From contig JAKZAN010000002.1 in the NCBI GenBank assembly GCA_023053545.1, positions 10,598,790-10,662,789 of the forward strand: 64,000 nt of DNA, in the 5' to 3' direction. The notes beneath the pieces were generated by a model. That model was not told the origin of the DNA. It worked only from the letters and a program-made list of their open reading frames with translations, and ran no database searches. The position numbers were made by a program, and so were the translations under genes. Positions 32,879 to 46,600 of this stretch are shown here, piece by piece. Source of the stretch: Lepidurus packardi. Lineage: Eukaryota > Arthropoda > Branchiopoda > Notostraca > Triopsidae. Positions within the stretch are counted from its first letter, which is position 1. Each line of letters begins with the position of its first letter.

Positions 32879-34600
32879 GAGAGAGAATTCGGGAGTTAAT
32901 TTGGAACATCGTATTGGTAGCAGCCCGTGCTGCCAGACAAGCTTCGGGTTTCTAGGAACTGTGTTCTTTCGGGGGTTTTCGCCTGCGATATGAACGAACT
33001 AAAAACAATTTTTGTTTTGTTTCATTCGCTTGACTCATTCCGGTACTTTGGTGTCCATAAAGGAGTCCCGGAGTGGGAGCAATCCGAAGTAGTACTTCGT
33101 GGAAAGCAATACTTTGTCAATATAAGTTGGTGCGGGTGCACAGGAAGATCCATTGGGTTAAAGGCCACGCCAAGCGCTCTACAACTTTGCTGGACGGCAC
33201 AAGCATGCAGAGCTACATAAATCGTTACGATACCGCTGCTTCGTAGGGCACACTATTTCTTGAACACAGTTCCACATAATAGCGAATACCAATCCTAGTC
33301 CTACACTAGAACTCCTGTACCGTTAGATGCTTTCTGGGCACGTGTTATGCGTATAGCTTTTGGACCTAGAACGCACGTTGAGTAAAATGCAGGTACTCCT
33401 CATTTCTTTCATTCTTGTTTTACAAAAGTAAGTTACAGTGTAGTTTTCGAGGTATTTATACCAGATGAACCTCCCACAACCTACATTGGCTGCTAAATAG
33501 CCTAGTAGCGTAGGCTAAAGTCTACAGCCAATCACCGCAATTTGTTTTTCGAACTTTTTACGGAGCAACAAGCTGTTACTAACTGTAAGCTTTGGTATCT
33601 TCGTTCACCGCCAGTTACAATACTGTGCCACAGTGAGTTTTCGAACCTTATGGAGTTCGATTGAGAATATTCATCGTCTTGACTAACAAACTAACACGCA
33701 ACGAAAACGTAAAATGTAAGCAGTAAGGTAATGCGGTTTAACAAGGCACACGTTACGCACGTTCCCATGACATGGGAGCTACGTGGTCGATGAAGCAAGT
33801 TTCGTTGGTCTCCGCTAAGCGTCATATATTTCCTTAGGGCATGAAGAAATATAGAGTTTCATCCGTCTTGATGTGGTTCGCACTCAACTGCGGAAACTAA
33901 TAGAAACCGAGAGAAGGATAGGACTAAGCTAAGTGTATTCGTGTTAATCGTCCAACACACACAAAAATATACGATACAAATAAATAGTGCCTTCTAATCT
34001 GTAATTAAATCGCGTAATTTCTAAGCGGCATTTTCCAGTTCCTTCGTACTAGTTCATTCTTATTTACCCACGAAGCACATCAAAGAACTATCTGCGTTGC
34101 GTGCAACTACTGAAATTTTCCTACCCAAACTACACATACTCATCTTATTAAAGGGGGCGCATGCAAAAGCACGAGCATCTACTGCTGTGTTGATAATGCA
34201 TGCTGCATGCAACATCACTATCTTTTACTTTATTTCTTTAGACCAGTTTATTCTCTGGCTTAACCTGCAGAAGCATAACACAAAAAAGTGCGAATATTAG
34301 ACAGTGCATATCGTTATTCAGCGTTAGTGCCCTGCAACCCCGGACAACTGTACGCCCAAAAAAGGTTTCCGTGTCACATGCAGGCCCTTCCATTTTCCCC
34401 AGCAAATGAGTGAGATAATAAACCCCCTCCCCGGAACCAGCCGTCGAGTAGCATTATTAAAAAACGCTTTCTAAAATTGCCTTGTTACACTCCTTCCGAG
34501 AAGAAACGGGCCCACAAATTCGTATTAGTTGTTCGACGCTTTATGCCATTTTAGAGCTTGGATTTTATTTCCTTAGCAGTTTCGACTCTTAAAAAGACAC
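30139..34600. other. Non-coding region, nothing firmly recognised
   Basis: About 4.5 kb without a supported gene. Small ORFs exist, such as 32927-33220 (+), but lack family features or flanking splice sites I can pair. A short hairpin (CCTCCC...GGGAGG) lies near 30396-30418, a small palindrome around GGGGTAGCCCC near 31043, and a 30-base G run at 32848-32877. Confidence 0.5.
32848..32877 (+). repeat. Poly-G tract (30 G) followed by GA repeats
   Basis: Thirty consecutive G bases, then GAGAGAGAGA. Such runs may form G-quadruplexes and are error-prone in sequencing, so the length is uncertain. Smaller tracts of the same kind are at 17245-17257 (13 G) and 42119-42134 (16 C). Confidence 0.9.
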
Positions 34601-35137
34601 GATGAAGTTGTCTATCGTTTGTAGGTGTTCGGCGATAGAACATTACTTAACGTATGCGAAAAATGAGAAAGAAGCCAAGGGCTGGCTGGTAAGTTATTAT
34701 TTCTAGATTGTGGCAGGTGCCATATACAGTAGTATTGTGTAGCATACAATAAACGCAATTACTGGTAGTGAGCAAAGTCTACGAAGTGGAATAATGCCAC
34801 GTACCGCAAGCAAAGTGGATTCTTCTTCTTATAACTTAAATGTTTGCTGTCAAGTTTTGGCAGCTATAAGGAGAAGATGGGCCTTCTTGCAAATTGAGTT
34901 TGTCTGCTTATGTCAGGGACCCTGGTACGCTTAGCTGGCTTTTTCGTTGCCTTGTCGCAAGCTGTTGTTGACTTTCTAGATGCTGCTATCCGTCAAAAGA
35001 GAATTGCGAGTTTGTTGACTGGTGCTTATTTCGTCGTACTGCAGTTGAAGGAAGTCTTGCGAGAACCATCGGCCCAAGTGTGCTGCGGGCTTTTGTTCTG
35101 CTCTCATACCCGACTTGTACTATCGAATAGCCCTTGA
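34601..35137 (+). other. Possible small gene fragment, unresolved
   Basis: An ATG at 34601 opens MKLSIVCRCSAIEHYLTYAK and reaches a good donor (CTG|gtaagt) at 34689 in phase 0. A second open stretch of 75 codons begins at ATG 34910 (MSGTLVRLAGFFVALSQ) next to a CAG acceptor, but the phases do not match for direct joining. Either these are parts of an unrecognised gene with an exon I cannot place, or chance ORFs. Confidence 0.2.
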
Positions 35138-38083
35138 ATCCTACTTGCTATTCATAACGGGGGAAAGGATGCTACGTTGGACCCAATGAACACTAGCAGA
35201 ATCGGATGGGTTGGGTTTTCGCTTCTTTGGAAGTAAAAAAAAAACCTTACCGAACTTTACTTTCTTCCGATAGTAGTATTAATGTGACTTGACACCAGAA
35301 GAATGGTTTACATTTCTCTCACACAAAAAGAAAAGCAAAAAACTACCGGTTGACGTAACACTCAAGAGTATCAGATACGATCCGAACCGAAAATTTTGTT
35401 CCCTAACTGCTAAGTTTCAACTCTTTATTATTTTTTTTTTTTTTTTTGCTTTACTTGCAAACGGGACGAGGTAACGGCAACACGACACAAGGACTACTCG
35501 ACAAAACGAGTAGGTGCCCCCGACACAAGGACTACAGACACCCCACAATAGGACTATGGTCACACACACAGGAACTACGGTTCCTTAATCTTTCAAGGGA
35601 GCAAATGCATTTCGAGTTCAAAAAGCCCCTGTTGATTAAAAAGTGCCTCAGCCTTATTAAAAATTACGTCACAAGGATAACGAACGCCGACTTAATGACT
35701 AGGAATTCCGACAAAAGGCCGACTAACCCGACTTTAGGACAATGTTTCGTTAGGTTAGGTAAGGACTAGGCTAGGTTAGGTAGGTTTGGTGTTTTTAGTC
35801 CTTTACTGGTTCGTATTCCTTGTGTCTACGTCCCGAAGTAACGCAACGAGCTACAAGTCCGACCTAACCTTACGGTATCCTTATGGGAAGGTAGCTTTTA
35901 TTTTGGAATGAGTTTTCATTTAGGAAACCATGTAGTCTTGTTAGGGAAAACGGGTAAAATACGTTTTAAAGACAGTGTTAAATCTTTCTTGGCTTTTCTT
36001 TTGCTTACATGCCTGTGCAACATAAAAAAGGCGAGAATTTCTTGAGCTAAAAACCTCTTTCGCGCCATCTGGAAGCGAAAGGTTCAAATTTATGCATATT
36101 CTCCCTTCTGTGACATCTAAAAACGCTCTTTTTGGTTGTTTGGATTTCGTAATCGATGTTGTTAAACGCTAAGCAAACCGGAACAGCGTGTGAAACATAA
36201 AAAAGTTAGAACGTGCTATTCTCAGAAATAAGGTACATATTCATTGTTGTCTCTTTATCTTCGCGATTCTAGATGTAATAAAAAAAGGAAGTAGAAGCCG
36301 TGACTGCGAGAACTTGAAGCAGTAATATTCCAGCATATGCCTTTAAGAATGCCACGTATAAGAAAAATTGGGGACTTGAAATGGTGCCCCAAAGAGGCAA
36401 AAGCAGACCTTCTTGTATGCAAGAGCCTCGCAAAAAAGAAATGTGTACATTTGCATATAGGCAAACTTTGCATTTGTATTGGTGTTTACGCTAGCTTGTC
36501 CTCCACTTGGGTAACATAAAGACGCCTAAAATGGATTGATTTGAGACTCCCTGCCATCACGGGTAAATACAAACCCAACCAAATAGGCACCGAGCTAACA
36601 GAATGCAAGCAACGAAATTCTAACATGCCACAGGCCTCAATCCCGTTTGGAAGTTTGCTCCCGGCGAGGAGGGCTTTTTCGTATAGCAAGGGCCGTATTG
36701 ATCGAATGCAATTTAAGTTTGACAATAGTGACAAAAGATACCCAGCATATATTCAAGTATAATCATTAAAAGACCTCCTTGATGGTTTGATCCAAGAACA
36801 AAGGACCTCTTTATGTTTCATTCTTTCTTTTTAGTTGGTCATGACTAATGCATTGCATATGGGGTAAGAATATTCCGTGCTGCGTTTTCCTCGAACCCAG
36901 AACTGGCGTAATGACAGAATCCAATCTGATGCTCAAATGATTTATAACTTGAGCTCGACTGCATTGCGTCGGTTGTAAATCACGGATGGTACGCCTTTAC
37001 CTGCCTTTAGTCTGGTTCCTCGAGTTAATAACATTCGCTATTTGCCTGGCAGGAAGAGTACTTGGCCGTCATTAGCTCACTCATCCCTTTGATATAAAAC
37101 GCTTCTACAACTCCGCTGCTTGACACTTTGCTCCCTCGCTTTTAGAGTCTCCCCTGTTTATACAATGGGGGCAGTAACAAGCACCTACCAATCTTATTGT
37201 TTGACGTAAATAGAAAAAGAGTTTGGTAATCATGGTGTTTCGTGTCGTACTATGTAGTGGTCGTATATAGTGGTCCAGGTTTCCGTCATGTCATTGTTTG
37301 TTTAGCTGCTGATGAATGTCCTTTGCTGCTGGGCAAAAATGGAAGATTACAGACTTTCGGCAACAATAGCGACTTATAGTTCCGTTTTTGTTTTTTTTTT
37401 TAACTAGAACTTTTTGTGTTCGTCGAGTCGTGAGGAAGACAAATTTTTCAAGTAGAGAAGCAGCTATCCATCACCTGATGGCCTCGTTTTATGTAATGCC
37501 CAAGCGTTGACTAGGTGGTTCTCGAACTTGTCGTGTCCTTGGAATGAATAACCCGCTCAAAATTGACCGTTATTTTTTCTCCTCTTTTTCCTTGTAGATA
37601 CGTATTTTTTTGTTGCGAACTCCCAACTCCTGGTACTAATTCAGGGTTTGGCGTCATAAAGTGTTGAAAATAGGAGAAAAAAGTTTGAAAAGTTTGTTTT
37701 TCTTCCTTTTTTAAGTCAACACAAGTCCCGCAGCTCACTGCTTATAACCAACAATGCCGTCTTTTTCTGATTTTCTATTTTGTTTTCACCTGAAACGTTA
37801 GCAACACTAGAGAAAGTCGTATAAACCAAAAAAGGTTTTCCGGAGTCCCTTAGCTTGCGCGTCAGAATTTGTAGTTGGCTTAACTTAGTTTATTGATGCA
37901 AAAATGCGTCACCAAAAGCAAGGTTATTTCGCGAGTTTCCTAAGCTGAAGAGATTGTCAAACGAGTTGGCTAAACAAGCTTATTTGATTATACAGAACTG
38001 GATTTTTGCTACATTTCACCCTAAAGTGCGCACTTATATAAGCAAAAGAGACCCGTTTTCTTTCCTTTTGTTTTAAAATAACC
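35138..38083. other. AT-rich non-coding region with a dispersed-repeat copy
   Basis: Contains repeat copy 2 (35476-35850), described separately. The remaining sequence has overlapping ORFs on both strands (for example 36255-36762) with no conserved features. Confidence 0.5.
35476..35850. repeat. Dispersed repeat, copy 2
   Basis: Starts GGCAACACGACACAAGGACT, followed by several near-copies of ACACAAGGACTAC. The centre shares ATTTCGAGTT.AAAAAG, TTGATTAAAAAGTGCCT, TATTAAAAATTACGTCACAAGG and a GGTTAGGTAAGG...GGTTAGG stretch with copy 1. The right end has the inverted word CCTTGTGTCTACGTC and ends near AACGCAACG. Confidence 0.75.
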
Positions 38084-38850
38084 TCAATTTTTCTCTGTAC
38101 ACGTTGGGTTTATCGTACTCTCACCCGGTTTGTCCATGTAGTAAAAATTGATGGAGCATGCTCCGTTGGCAGGGACGCAGTCCAAGCGAAAGATATCAGC
38201 GTTGCCAGCCGATAGTTCAGTAACTACAGGAGTGTACACATTCTCTTGGGGAGTTTGGAGAAGCAAGACAAGGTGTCTCTCACGCGTGGCTCTGGGTTTA
38301 GTATTCAGCAGCATTTCTCCGTAAACGTGTTTACCAATCTTAATAACTAAGTGTGGGAGTGCCAAAGATTCTTGCTGATCTATTCAGTTGTCGTCTTTCG
38401 CATCATATCCCAAGTGATTCATCCATAGCCAGTCTCGTCCGGCTCAAAGTTTACAAACAACAGTATTTTTACTCTATCTTGCAACGAGTTGAAGCTGTAA
38501 GGATTGGGCCAAAGATACTTTTAAAGCCAGGTAAACTAATTAGCATATCTGGGGCATCAGAGTCGATTCTAGGAAGCGGGTCTGTCGTAATCTCTATGCC
38601 TCTCTCTGACTCTTTCACTTCTTGAGGGAAGGAGAGAGGGATTTTAAAGTTCAAGCTGACGAGGTAAACATAAGAAATTAATTCAGTTCAAAATTGTTCA
38701 AAGAGATCCTGCCTGACCTTACCCATCTGGAGGGCTTGTTATTGAATCTGAACATGTTTTGGTTTGCGAAAAACTGGATTGTGCTTGCAGGGCTTTGGGG
38801 TTTGGGAGCTGGAGCAGATAAAGGGAGAAACCGGCTCCATAGTGAGTTTT
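38084..38850 (-). other. Candidate small secreted-protein gene, incomplete model
   Basis: Minus strand. An open stretch up to about 38850 ends GATGG|gtaagg at 38723 (phase 2). A fitting exon starts CAG|C at 38655 and reads LNFKIPLSFPQEVKESERG. A third open exon at about 38084-38373 reads HLVIKIGKHVYGEMLLN and later FRLDCVPANGACSINFYYMD before a stop at 38084. The first junction is in phase; the second needs one of two weak donors. Paired cysteines and a hydrophobic start suggest a secreted protein, but I recognise no family and no ATG is placed. Confidence 0.3.
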
Positions 38851-41800
38851 TCAGACTCTATGAAAGCTCTTTTAGTATTAGAGTATTAGCTCTTTTTTCT
38901 GTTTATTTTTCTTTCTTTTTTGGACAAAGTTGAGCTGTCTTGTGAGCCGTAATGAAGAAAGAGTGATTGCTTTCGCCTTTTTCGGTGAAGGAAACTGGCG
39001 GGTGTGTTGAAAGTGTAGTGGGGAAAGACAACGCGGCATGTGTGGTGTAAAACAACGAGCTTGTTTTGAGAGAGAGCGTGTGAGGCGCAATCGATTGATT
39101 GGATTTCCACTCACGCCGTAAGCGAAGACAGTGAGTTAATGAAGTCCACCGAGTGTTGGATGTCTTGGACGTTGGATGTCTTGGGATTAGTGTCCCAAAG
39201 CTGGACGTTTATATGAAAGTTTGACTATAAAAACTTGTCCTTACCGTTCGTACGTTTGTTTGTTACATAACTGTGGACAAACGTGTTTTAAGCTCCTAAA
39301 AAGGCGAAGGAAATCAGCTTTTCTTAATAAAATTCGTAGTATTGACCTTTTAGATATTATTATTTTTCGTCCGAACCTATTGCTATTTAACTTTATTTAT
39401 TACCAATTTTCTAAAAAATTGAGCGACCTATAGATCTGCTCACCCTTGGCTCACCTTTGATAGCGTAGAAGAACGAGCTTGAGCTATATTTTTCACTTGG
39501 ATTTATTGTTATTTAATTTTATTTATTTCCATTCTTTTATAAATTGTAGAGCGACCTATAGAACTCCATGGCTCACCTTTGGCTGACGCAGAAGAAAAAC
39601 GAGCTTGAGCTATACAATTGCGGTTAGAGCACTATAAAAGTACACATAAAAGCTGCAAATAATGCAAGGCAAGTCAATTAGGGGCGTCGTTAGTCCTTAT
39701 ATGAAGTTGGTCGCTCGTTAGGTCGGGGCGGTTACCGCCTTAATTGCCGGAATTGCCATACTTTTGTGTTATTCCTTCATCCGGGGCCATGATTTACTGA
39801 ATTTTCGCGGATAATCAATAGTCACAGCGATTGAAGTTCTGCTAAAGAACATCCGAATTGCGTACAAAACTGGTTTCATGGATTTACACGGGTGAAGTGA
39901 CCATGGAAAGTTATTTTTTCAATTTTGATTGCATAATTGTGCAAGTCGTGACAAAGTTTTGGTCTTCCGGGTTTCTGAAGATCAAAAGTCCCTTTCTCTC
40001 TTGCACACCCTCCTATTTATTGTCCAATCTGGCATTTAGTAGGTTAGGGCACCAGCAAAGGAAACAAAAGCATGAAGATAGCCTTCGTATCTCTCCCTTT
40101 CGCGAATTTCTAACGATTAATGACACCCGGTTGGTGTGCGGCGATTCTTTTGTGCCTAAAAAGTAAAAAGGGCGAGATAAAAGAATATGAACTTTTTCGA
40201 CACGGGGAAATAAGTGATCCTGTTAAGGATCCTGCGTTATAGGAACTGTTATCGGAAGCTCAAAAGTTTTAATGAAGAAAAATTACGGAAACTTCTAAAC
40301 TTGATTTAGTTATGGATTTAGCTTTGCATTTATTAATGTATGTCGCGATTGCTGCCGGGGACGATTCCTCTCCGTAACTTGACTATTGATTTTCTTTTGC
40401 TATCTGAGTCGCTCGAGAAAGTGAAGGTGTCTGTCTTGCACTATCTTCGTTGTCTTGCACAGGGGCATAGTCTCTTTTTACAAGTTTCTTCATTTTTCTC
40501 CACCCTGTCTGCTGCCGCTTTAAGATCCAAGTGTTGGATTCTGCTATGAAGAGCATACATTCCCAGAAGGTTAGCCGGGGTCCTTGTCAAGCATTTTGAG
40601 TAGTAGTGGCAATGGGTTCGGGTTAAGAAAAAGTTAACAATTGTCCAGGTGGTGTGGCTGTGCCAGCGTCGTATTTTTTTTCTTCTGTTTTTTTGTAAAC
40701 GTGACGTGGCATAAGGTGTGTCTTTTTTTTGCATCTTGACACCCTGAAAACCGCCCCGGGAATCTCATTTTCAAGAGCTTTTATGTCACCGGGAGACGAT
40801 CACTTTTTCCTGCCCTTTTCTTATAGATCGCCGATCCTTTCCTTTCTGTTTCTGCCTGGATGTTACCTTACTCTGTTGGCGGAAAGATAAAAGCATGGGA
40901 ACTATGTGTAGCGATGCGGTAAAGAGAGCCGATTCTGCTCTGGGTATATTTAGCAGTTTGTCTTTATCGCGGCATTTTAAACGCACTTTTTCCTTTATTT
41001 CTGTCGCCCTTTTGAATACAAACCTTCCTGGCCTACAAAGTGCTATTTAGAGCAGTTTCCAGGAACTCTACCACACAAAATAATATCTTCCCGAACCGAT
41101 GCCATAAGCAATAACCTTGATGTAGCTTGTTTGCATAACAAGGCGAACGAAGTTATGCCTGGAATACATGGGAAGGCATTTTTAAAATTTAAACTTTATA
41201 AATGTAATGTCCTGAACTCTAAGGTTACGTATTACCACGAATGGGTGTATTATAATCATTAACGCTTGGGGTAACACACTCAGCTACTTATTCCCTCCTT
41301 GAACATTGTTTACTGTTTCTCGATTCTCTTGCTTCCTGACCTGCGAACGCAATCGCGAGTCAGGTATACATATAAATATTACCTCAAGCTTAAAAATGCA
41401 CCGATAAATAATTGAAATTAATTAGATTGTGGTGAATGACGTTATTTTTACTGTATTTCCGGTTCGCGCGAGTTGGTTATCTACTTGGAGAGTTTGAAAA
41501 CAAGGTTTACCAGACATGTTGCTATGACGTCATAAACGTTGTTGCCAAATGGAAAACTCAATACTCGCACAAAATAAAACCTACCTTTGTCTTCTGTTAG
41601 GTCAACCGGGAACGCATAGCGTTATTTCTGTCACGTATTCAAAGTTTTCGGGGAGTTTTCTACTAATTAACGAGATAACACGGTCAAAGGGAATTTTTGT
41701 CCCCTTTTGCGGTGATCAAAAGACGATTTCTTTTCGGATCTTTGAACTCGTGCTGATATGTCTAGAAGAGATTGCGTGACAGTGGTGCTGGCCAAGAAGC

Positions 41801-43624
41801 TTGAGTGTGTGCGGTGTGTGTGTAAACGAGAAGAGGAAGAGATGAATCCTTATCGAAGAGCATGTCGATGTGGTAAACATAGCTCCACCTCATTCTTTAC
41901 CCCACACATCGCCGAGCGCAACGTATTAACCCACTTAAAACCTAACATATAACTGTGCCATCGTGAGAGAGGCTATGTTTTCGCTCTCAGATAACATGAG
42001 ATGAAGATATAAACACTACTCCTAGTGCTTCGCCTTTTAGTTCTGCTCCAGCGAAGACTTTTTGGAATTTGATCTTTGAAAGGCCTATGCATTTTTTTGT
42101 GGACCCTTTATCGTTCCACCCCCCCCCCCCCCCCTTTTTTATTACGACCTTATGTGTATGCTCTTATTTAAACTTTATTTTTATATCTTTCTCCCACCCG
42201 ATATCCGCTGGTATATGTAGCCTATGTTTCCCTAGCCAATGCGCGATGTGTCATCTTAATGGTTTCGTTTCTTCACTCCACCCATAGTATATTCGAAGGG
42301 CTCAGTTTTCCTAAGATCTTTGGAAGTGTCTCGGCTGGGGTCGTTTTTCCCGATTTACTTAGATTTCTATAGCGGCTCAAGACGTGTTGGCAAACACTGT
42401 TACTAGCTACAAAATATGCGTAGAACAAACCATAGAATATTCCCATTTCCCCAGCGGAAACATCAAAGCTCTTCACTTAATTAGGAAAGCATAAAAAATA
42501 AAAAAATTTCATTTCTACTTTTATAGATGCCAAGCTAGTGTTTAATAACTTATAGTTGGTCCCTTATTGTCCAAACATGTCTTCGAGATTACTCATAGAA
42601 GACGACTTAAACGTGATTTAAACGACTGAAGTTGACTTATGGCTTCTGTGTACTACAAGAAGTTGCTCTTTTGTCAAAAGATGGCATTGATGTTATACTC
42701 CTGTATCACGAGAATTCAGCAGCTTTAAACAAACTTTAAACAACTTTTACAAAAATTTAACGATATAATAGATTTTTTTAACACCCTAATAAGAATATCT
42801 TGGTAGGCCCGTCAAAAGATTTAGACATAATGATTTACTTAAAATGTACATAACTTGAATAAGTTGCATTCTCATGCTATAGGGGTATGATATAAGTGCC
42901 ACTTTTTGACAAAAATTATCAACTACTTGCAGTACACCGTGGCATTAAACGCAGTTAAAAAAGAAAGACGGGCTGTTATGAGTAGAATTAGTGAGTAAGC
43001 CAGTTAGCTGCAGATTGAGTATTTCAACGAAAAAGTAACTGGTTCGTACCCCCAGAAAAGTCTTTATGTTCACCTAAACTTCTTGGCTGCTGTGTTGTTA
43101 ACATCAGAACGTAGCTTCGAGAGCTTTTCCCCCTCCCCCCACTTGCTCGAAACTCTGCGCTTTTGCTTTTTTCTGTCTAAAACAGAGGTGGAAGAAAGAA
43201 AAGGTTAGGAACGAGCAAGAGTTCTTTTGTTGCATTTATATCTGGTTCAGGTTTTAGCGACGCATGCTAATTAAAGAGAGGAAGAGCTTGCCTTTGCACT
43301 GTAAGTTAGCAATCGATACTTCCCGTGTGCTGTAGCTCCGAGAATTGTGTCGTGTTGCGTTCGGGGTGGGTAGATGTGGGCGGACAGGGGGGGTATTCTG
43401 CCTGGCCGCCAAAATAGTAGTACGAATAGTGAGGTTCGGCTATTTAGTTGAAGCTCGTTGTTATATTTTTCACGACATCGGTTTGCTGGTTTCATTGCCA
43501 AAAAATATCCGAATTCCTGGAGCTTCATTGAAGATTAATTAGGCTTTTAAGGAAGATTTGCAGCAATATAACCTGTTTTTACGGCGGCTCCTAGCGTCTA
43601 ATTAGTGTTTTTGTCTAATTACAG
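38851..43624. other. AT-rich non-coding region
   Basis: Contains a tandem duplication (39378-39620) and a 16-base C run at 42119. No exon with family features was found. Part of it may hold untranslated first exons or promoter of the glucose transporter gene. Confidence 0.45.
39378..39620. repeat. Two-copy tandem duplication, about 126-base unit
   Basis: Unit 1 and unit 2 share TATTG.TATTTAA.TTTATTTATT, GAGCGACCTATAGA, GGCTCACCTTTG and AACGAGCTTGAGCTATA in the same order, offset by about 126 bases, with moderate divergence. Confidence 0.75.
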
Positions 43625-46600
43625 GAGACAGTGTTGGCTTAATTGGTTGGAAGCATCATCGCATACACAATGGACCCTTCAACATCCCCAGCAACGGTAA
43701 GTGAGCATGCCGACAACACACGGAACCGATTTCCTCGTATTTTTGTTTCATTTATGTTGCACAAGCACGGCGAATGCTGCCTGGTTCTTTTTGTCTTGTG
43801 TCTCCGTATTTTAAAGGTTTGTTGAATTAAGGAAACGACTGCTAGTAGTTTTTAATGGTATGTAAGTGTGGCATGGACCATTGATTTCAGTTAATTCGCA
43901 AACGTGCGTGTTCGGGTGGTAACAGTCCTGACTTTTTTGTCGAAAAAACACCAGAGAAGTTTTGAATCCTACGTTTTGGGAAGGTCAGCAAGGGTATTGC
44001 ATTACACATTTAGCGTTTAGGGTAATAATAGTAACACTTGAAAGATTGTGATTCAAGCGCTTGGCAACTTGGTTAACAAAGAGAATTGCTATACAAATTT
44101 AAAGATAACTCATAAAGCGTCAAGATGCTCTTCAAACGACCTCATGACAGATTGTGATTAAGACTTTTGGCAACTTGACCAACAAAGAAAATTGCGATAT
44201 GGATTGGAGATAACTCATTGGATGCTCTTCAAACAATCTCATTCGTTGCTGATTTGTGCAATGAATGCTTAAGACTTTTTATTATAAAGTTGCGAAACAC
44301 CGGGAAAAGCCAATTTGTTTGAAAGTAAATACAAAGAAACAGAAAGAAAACAACGTTTTCTATAGGAAGGGAAAACTTACGTTGAACGTTTTCTGAAGTG
44401 CAAATAACGCAAAGAAAACGAGTAGCAGCAGCAATTTCTATGGTTCTAAAAACTGTCAATCTACTTGGAGCCATTCAAAGTGTTCTGATAAGGTACGAAT
44501 CCAATAAAGTTTTGTTATTAAGACTGGGTTTCCTTATCAGAAATTCCCTTCCGAACGAAATTTCTGAACCTGTCCAACACTGAGCAGGCGCAGTACTTTC
44601 CTTAGATCTAAAAACCAAAGAATCCGCTATTTTAAAAATGTTATTATTAAAAGTAAACTGCATATGTTTGGCCGTATAATAAAAATGTTTTTGCAAACAA
44701 TTCGAAACTGTGAAGCTCGTTCTGGTGCAATCCGTTTCATTAAGAAATAAAGCTTTTCTTGGGTTTCTTAGAGTATAGATTTTTTGGTGAAAAAAAAATA
44801 AATAGAAACACCCAGCAAACAAATGAGAGATCGAGGGAGTTATTAATGAGACAGAGAAATTGGAACGAAAGATTTATATTTTCTTGAGCGAAAAGAGATA
44901 GAGTGCTGGGGGCGGGGAAGATATAGGAAAACTTGAAAAAATAAGAAAAGTCAAAATAGTTGGTTGTCATGACGTGTGACTTGCTGGAGGAAATCTCCGA
45001 GCACGAGAGCAAGGGAGTGACGGCGTGCGGAAAGTTAACGACGGGAAGCTTATTTTATGACTTATAAAATGGTTGAAGAGCACATACACGACGACCCCTG
45101 CTTGTTCCATAACTGCATGGTGCTGGGGAGGTGGAAGAGTCTGTATTTTTAGGGTCCGTTATGTACTGTACGCACGAAGTTGAAGTCGAGATTTTGTGTC
45201 TCGTTCTGCTAACCTTGGAAATGTGGCGTCTTTCTCTTACGGAATACATAGCGCCAGAGTATATAGTACCCCGTTCCGCATAATTTGCGGGGCGGGAATT
45301 CAGAGAAACTTTTTGTGCTGTTAGCGGGCACCAAAGCGTGCACGAGTTTAAGACGCAAGAGGAGTCTTCGGGCGGGCTCACAAGCGGGGCGCATCGCGGA
45401 CGTCTGAATCGATCGCGACATTGTCGTCGTTATCGTCTTGGTCCTTCTTAGGGTGCGTTCCTTGTGTAGGCCTTGCCCCCGTCACCCTCACTTTCGTTCA
45501 GTTTCATGAGTAAGTTACGCAGTGAAGGAAACTGCAGCTATATTATGCTTGAAAAAGCTAAGCTTACAGCAAAAGATTATTCAGTGTGGCAAAAGGTTCC
45601 TAGATCTTGAAGCCAAGGATAACAGACCCGTTCAAGCCCTTTTAGTGCGAACGCGTACGATAAATATATAAAATGGGTTTCATTCAAATGTGTATTATTC
45701 CGAATAGTATATCGAAATTACTACCAAAGATGCTGTATTGACATTAATATCCAAATTACCATTGAAAATGCTCCATAGAGATTAATATCCAAATTACTAC
45801 TGAATATGCTCTATTGAGATTAATATCGAGATTACTGTCGAAGTGCCCTATTCAGATTAATACTGAAATTACTATTGAAAATACTGTATTGACGTTAACA
45901 TTGAAATTACTATAAAAATGACATAAACATTATTTCCGAAACTACTGTATCGAAATAATGTCGAAAATGAGACAATAGCAGAAGAACTGTCAAACAAGTG
46001 CGAAGTTGTACACAAATCGGTTGCGGTGTAACATAAGTTGAAAATAACAAAAAAATATTAAAAACAGCAATACCAGAAGAGCTGTGAAACAAATGCGAAA
46101 TTGTACACACATTGGTTGCGGTGTAGCATAAGTTGAAAATAAAAAAAAAAATAAGAAAAACCATAAAATTTGTGATTTAAAGTTTTGTTTGAGCATGAAG
46201 TATCTATCGAATATGTTTTCGGAAGTTCTGTCACGTGAGCCCTTGAATAGCATGGGTGCGTGCTTAGATTCCGCCTTTTTATGGTATAGAAAGCAAAACT
46301 AAACCAAGTTTTACCCAAAAACAAACGCGTTATCTTTTTCCGAACTATACTGTAAAGCGAGCCTACAGGCCGTAAAAACGACGCCACTGTTTCCGTTGGG
46401 AGTGAAGTTATTAATTGTGGACCTCGAACTTGTTCGTGTTGAGCCGTGCGACTGGTTTATGACTTTTTGATTCTTGCGTACTTCTTTTTTATTACCTTTG
46501 CCGAGGAGGGCCAAAATTAATTTTGCTCGTTTTGGCCTGCATTCTTATTTATTTTGCATGGTTTCTACCGCCCTGCGCTCCTCGAAGGGAGGCGAAACTT

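Noticed and set aside
36255..36762. ORFs of 60-82 codons on both strands
   Set aside because: Mutually overlapping, no motifs, no splice pairing.
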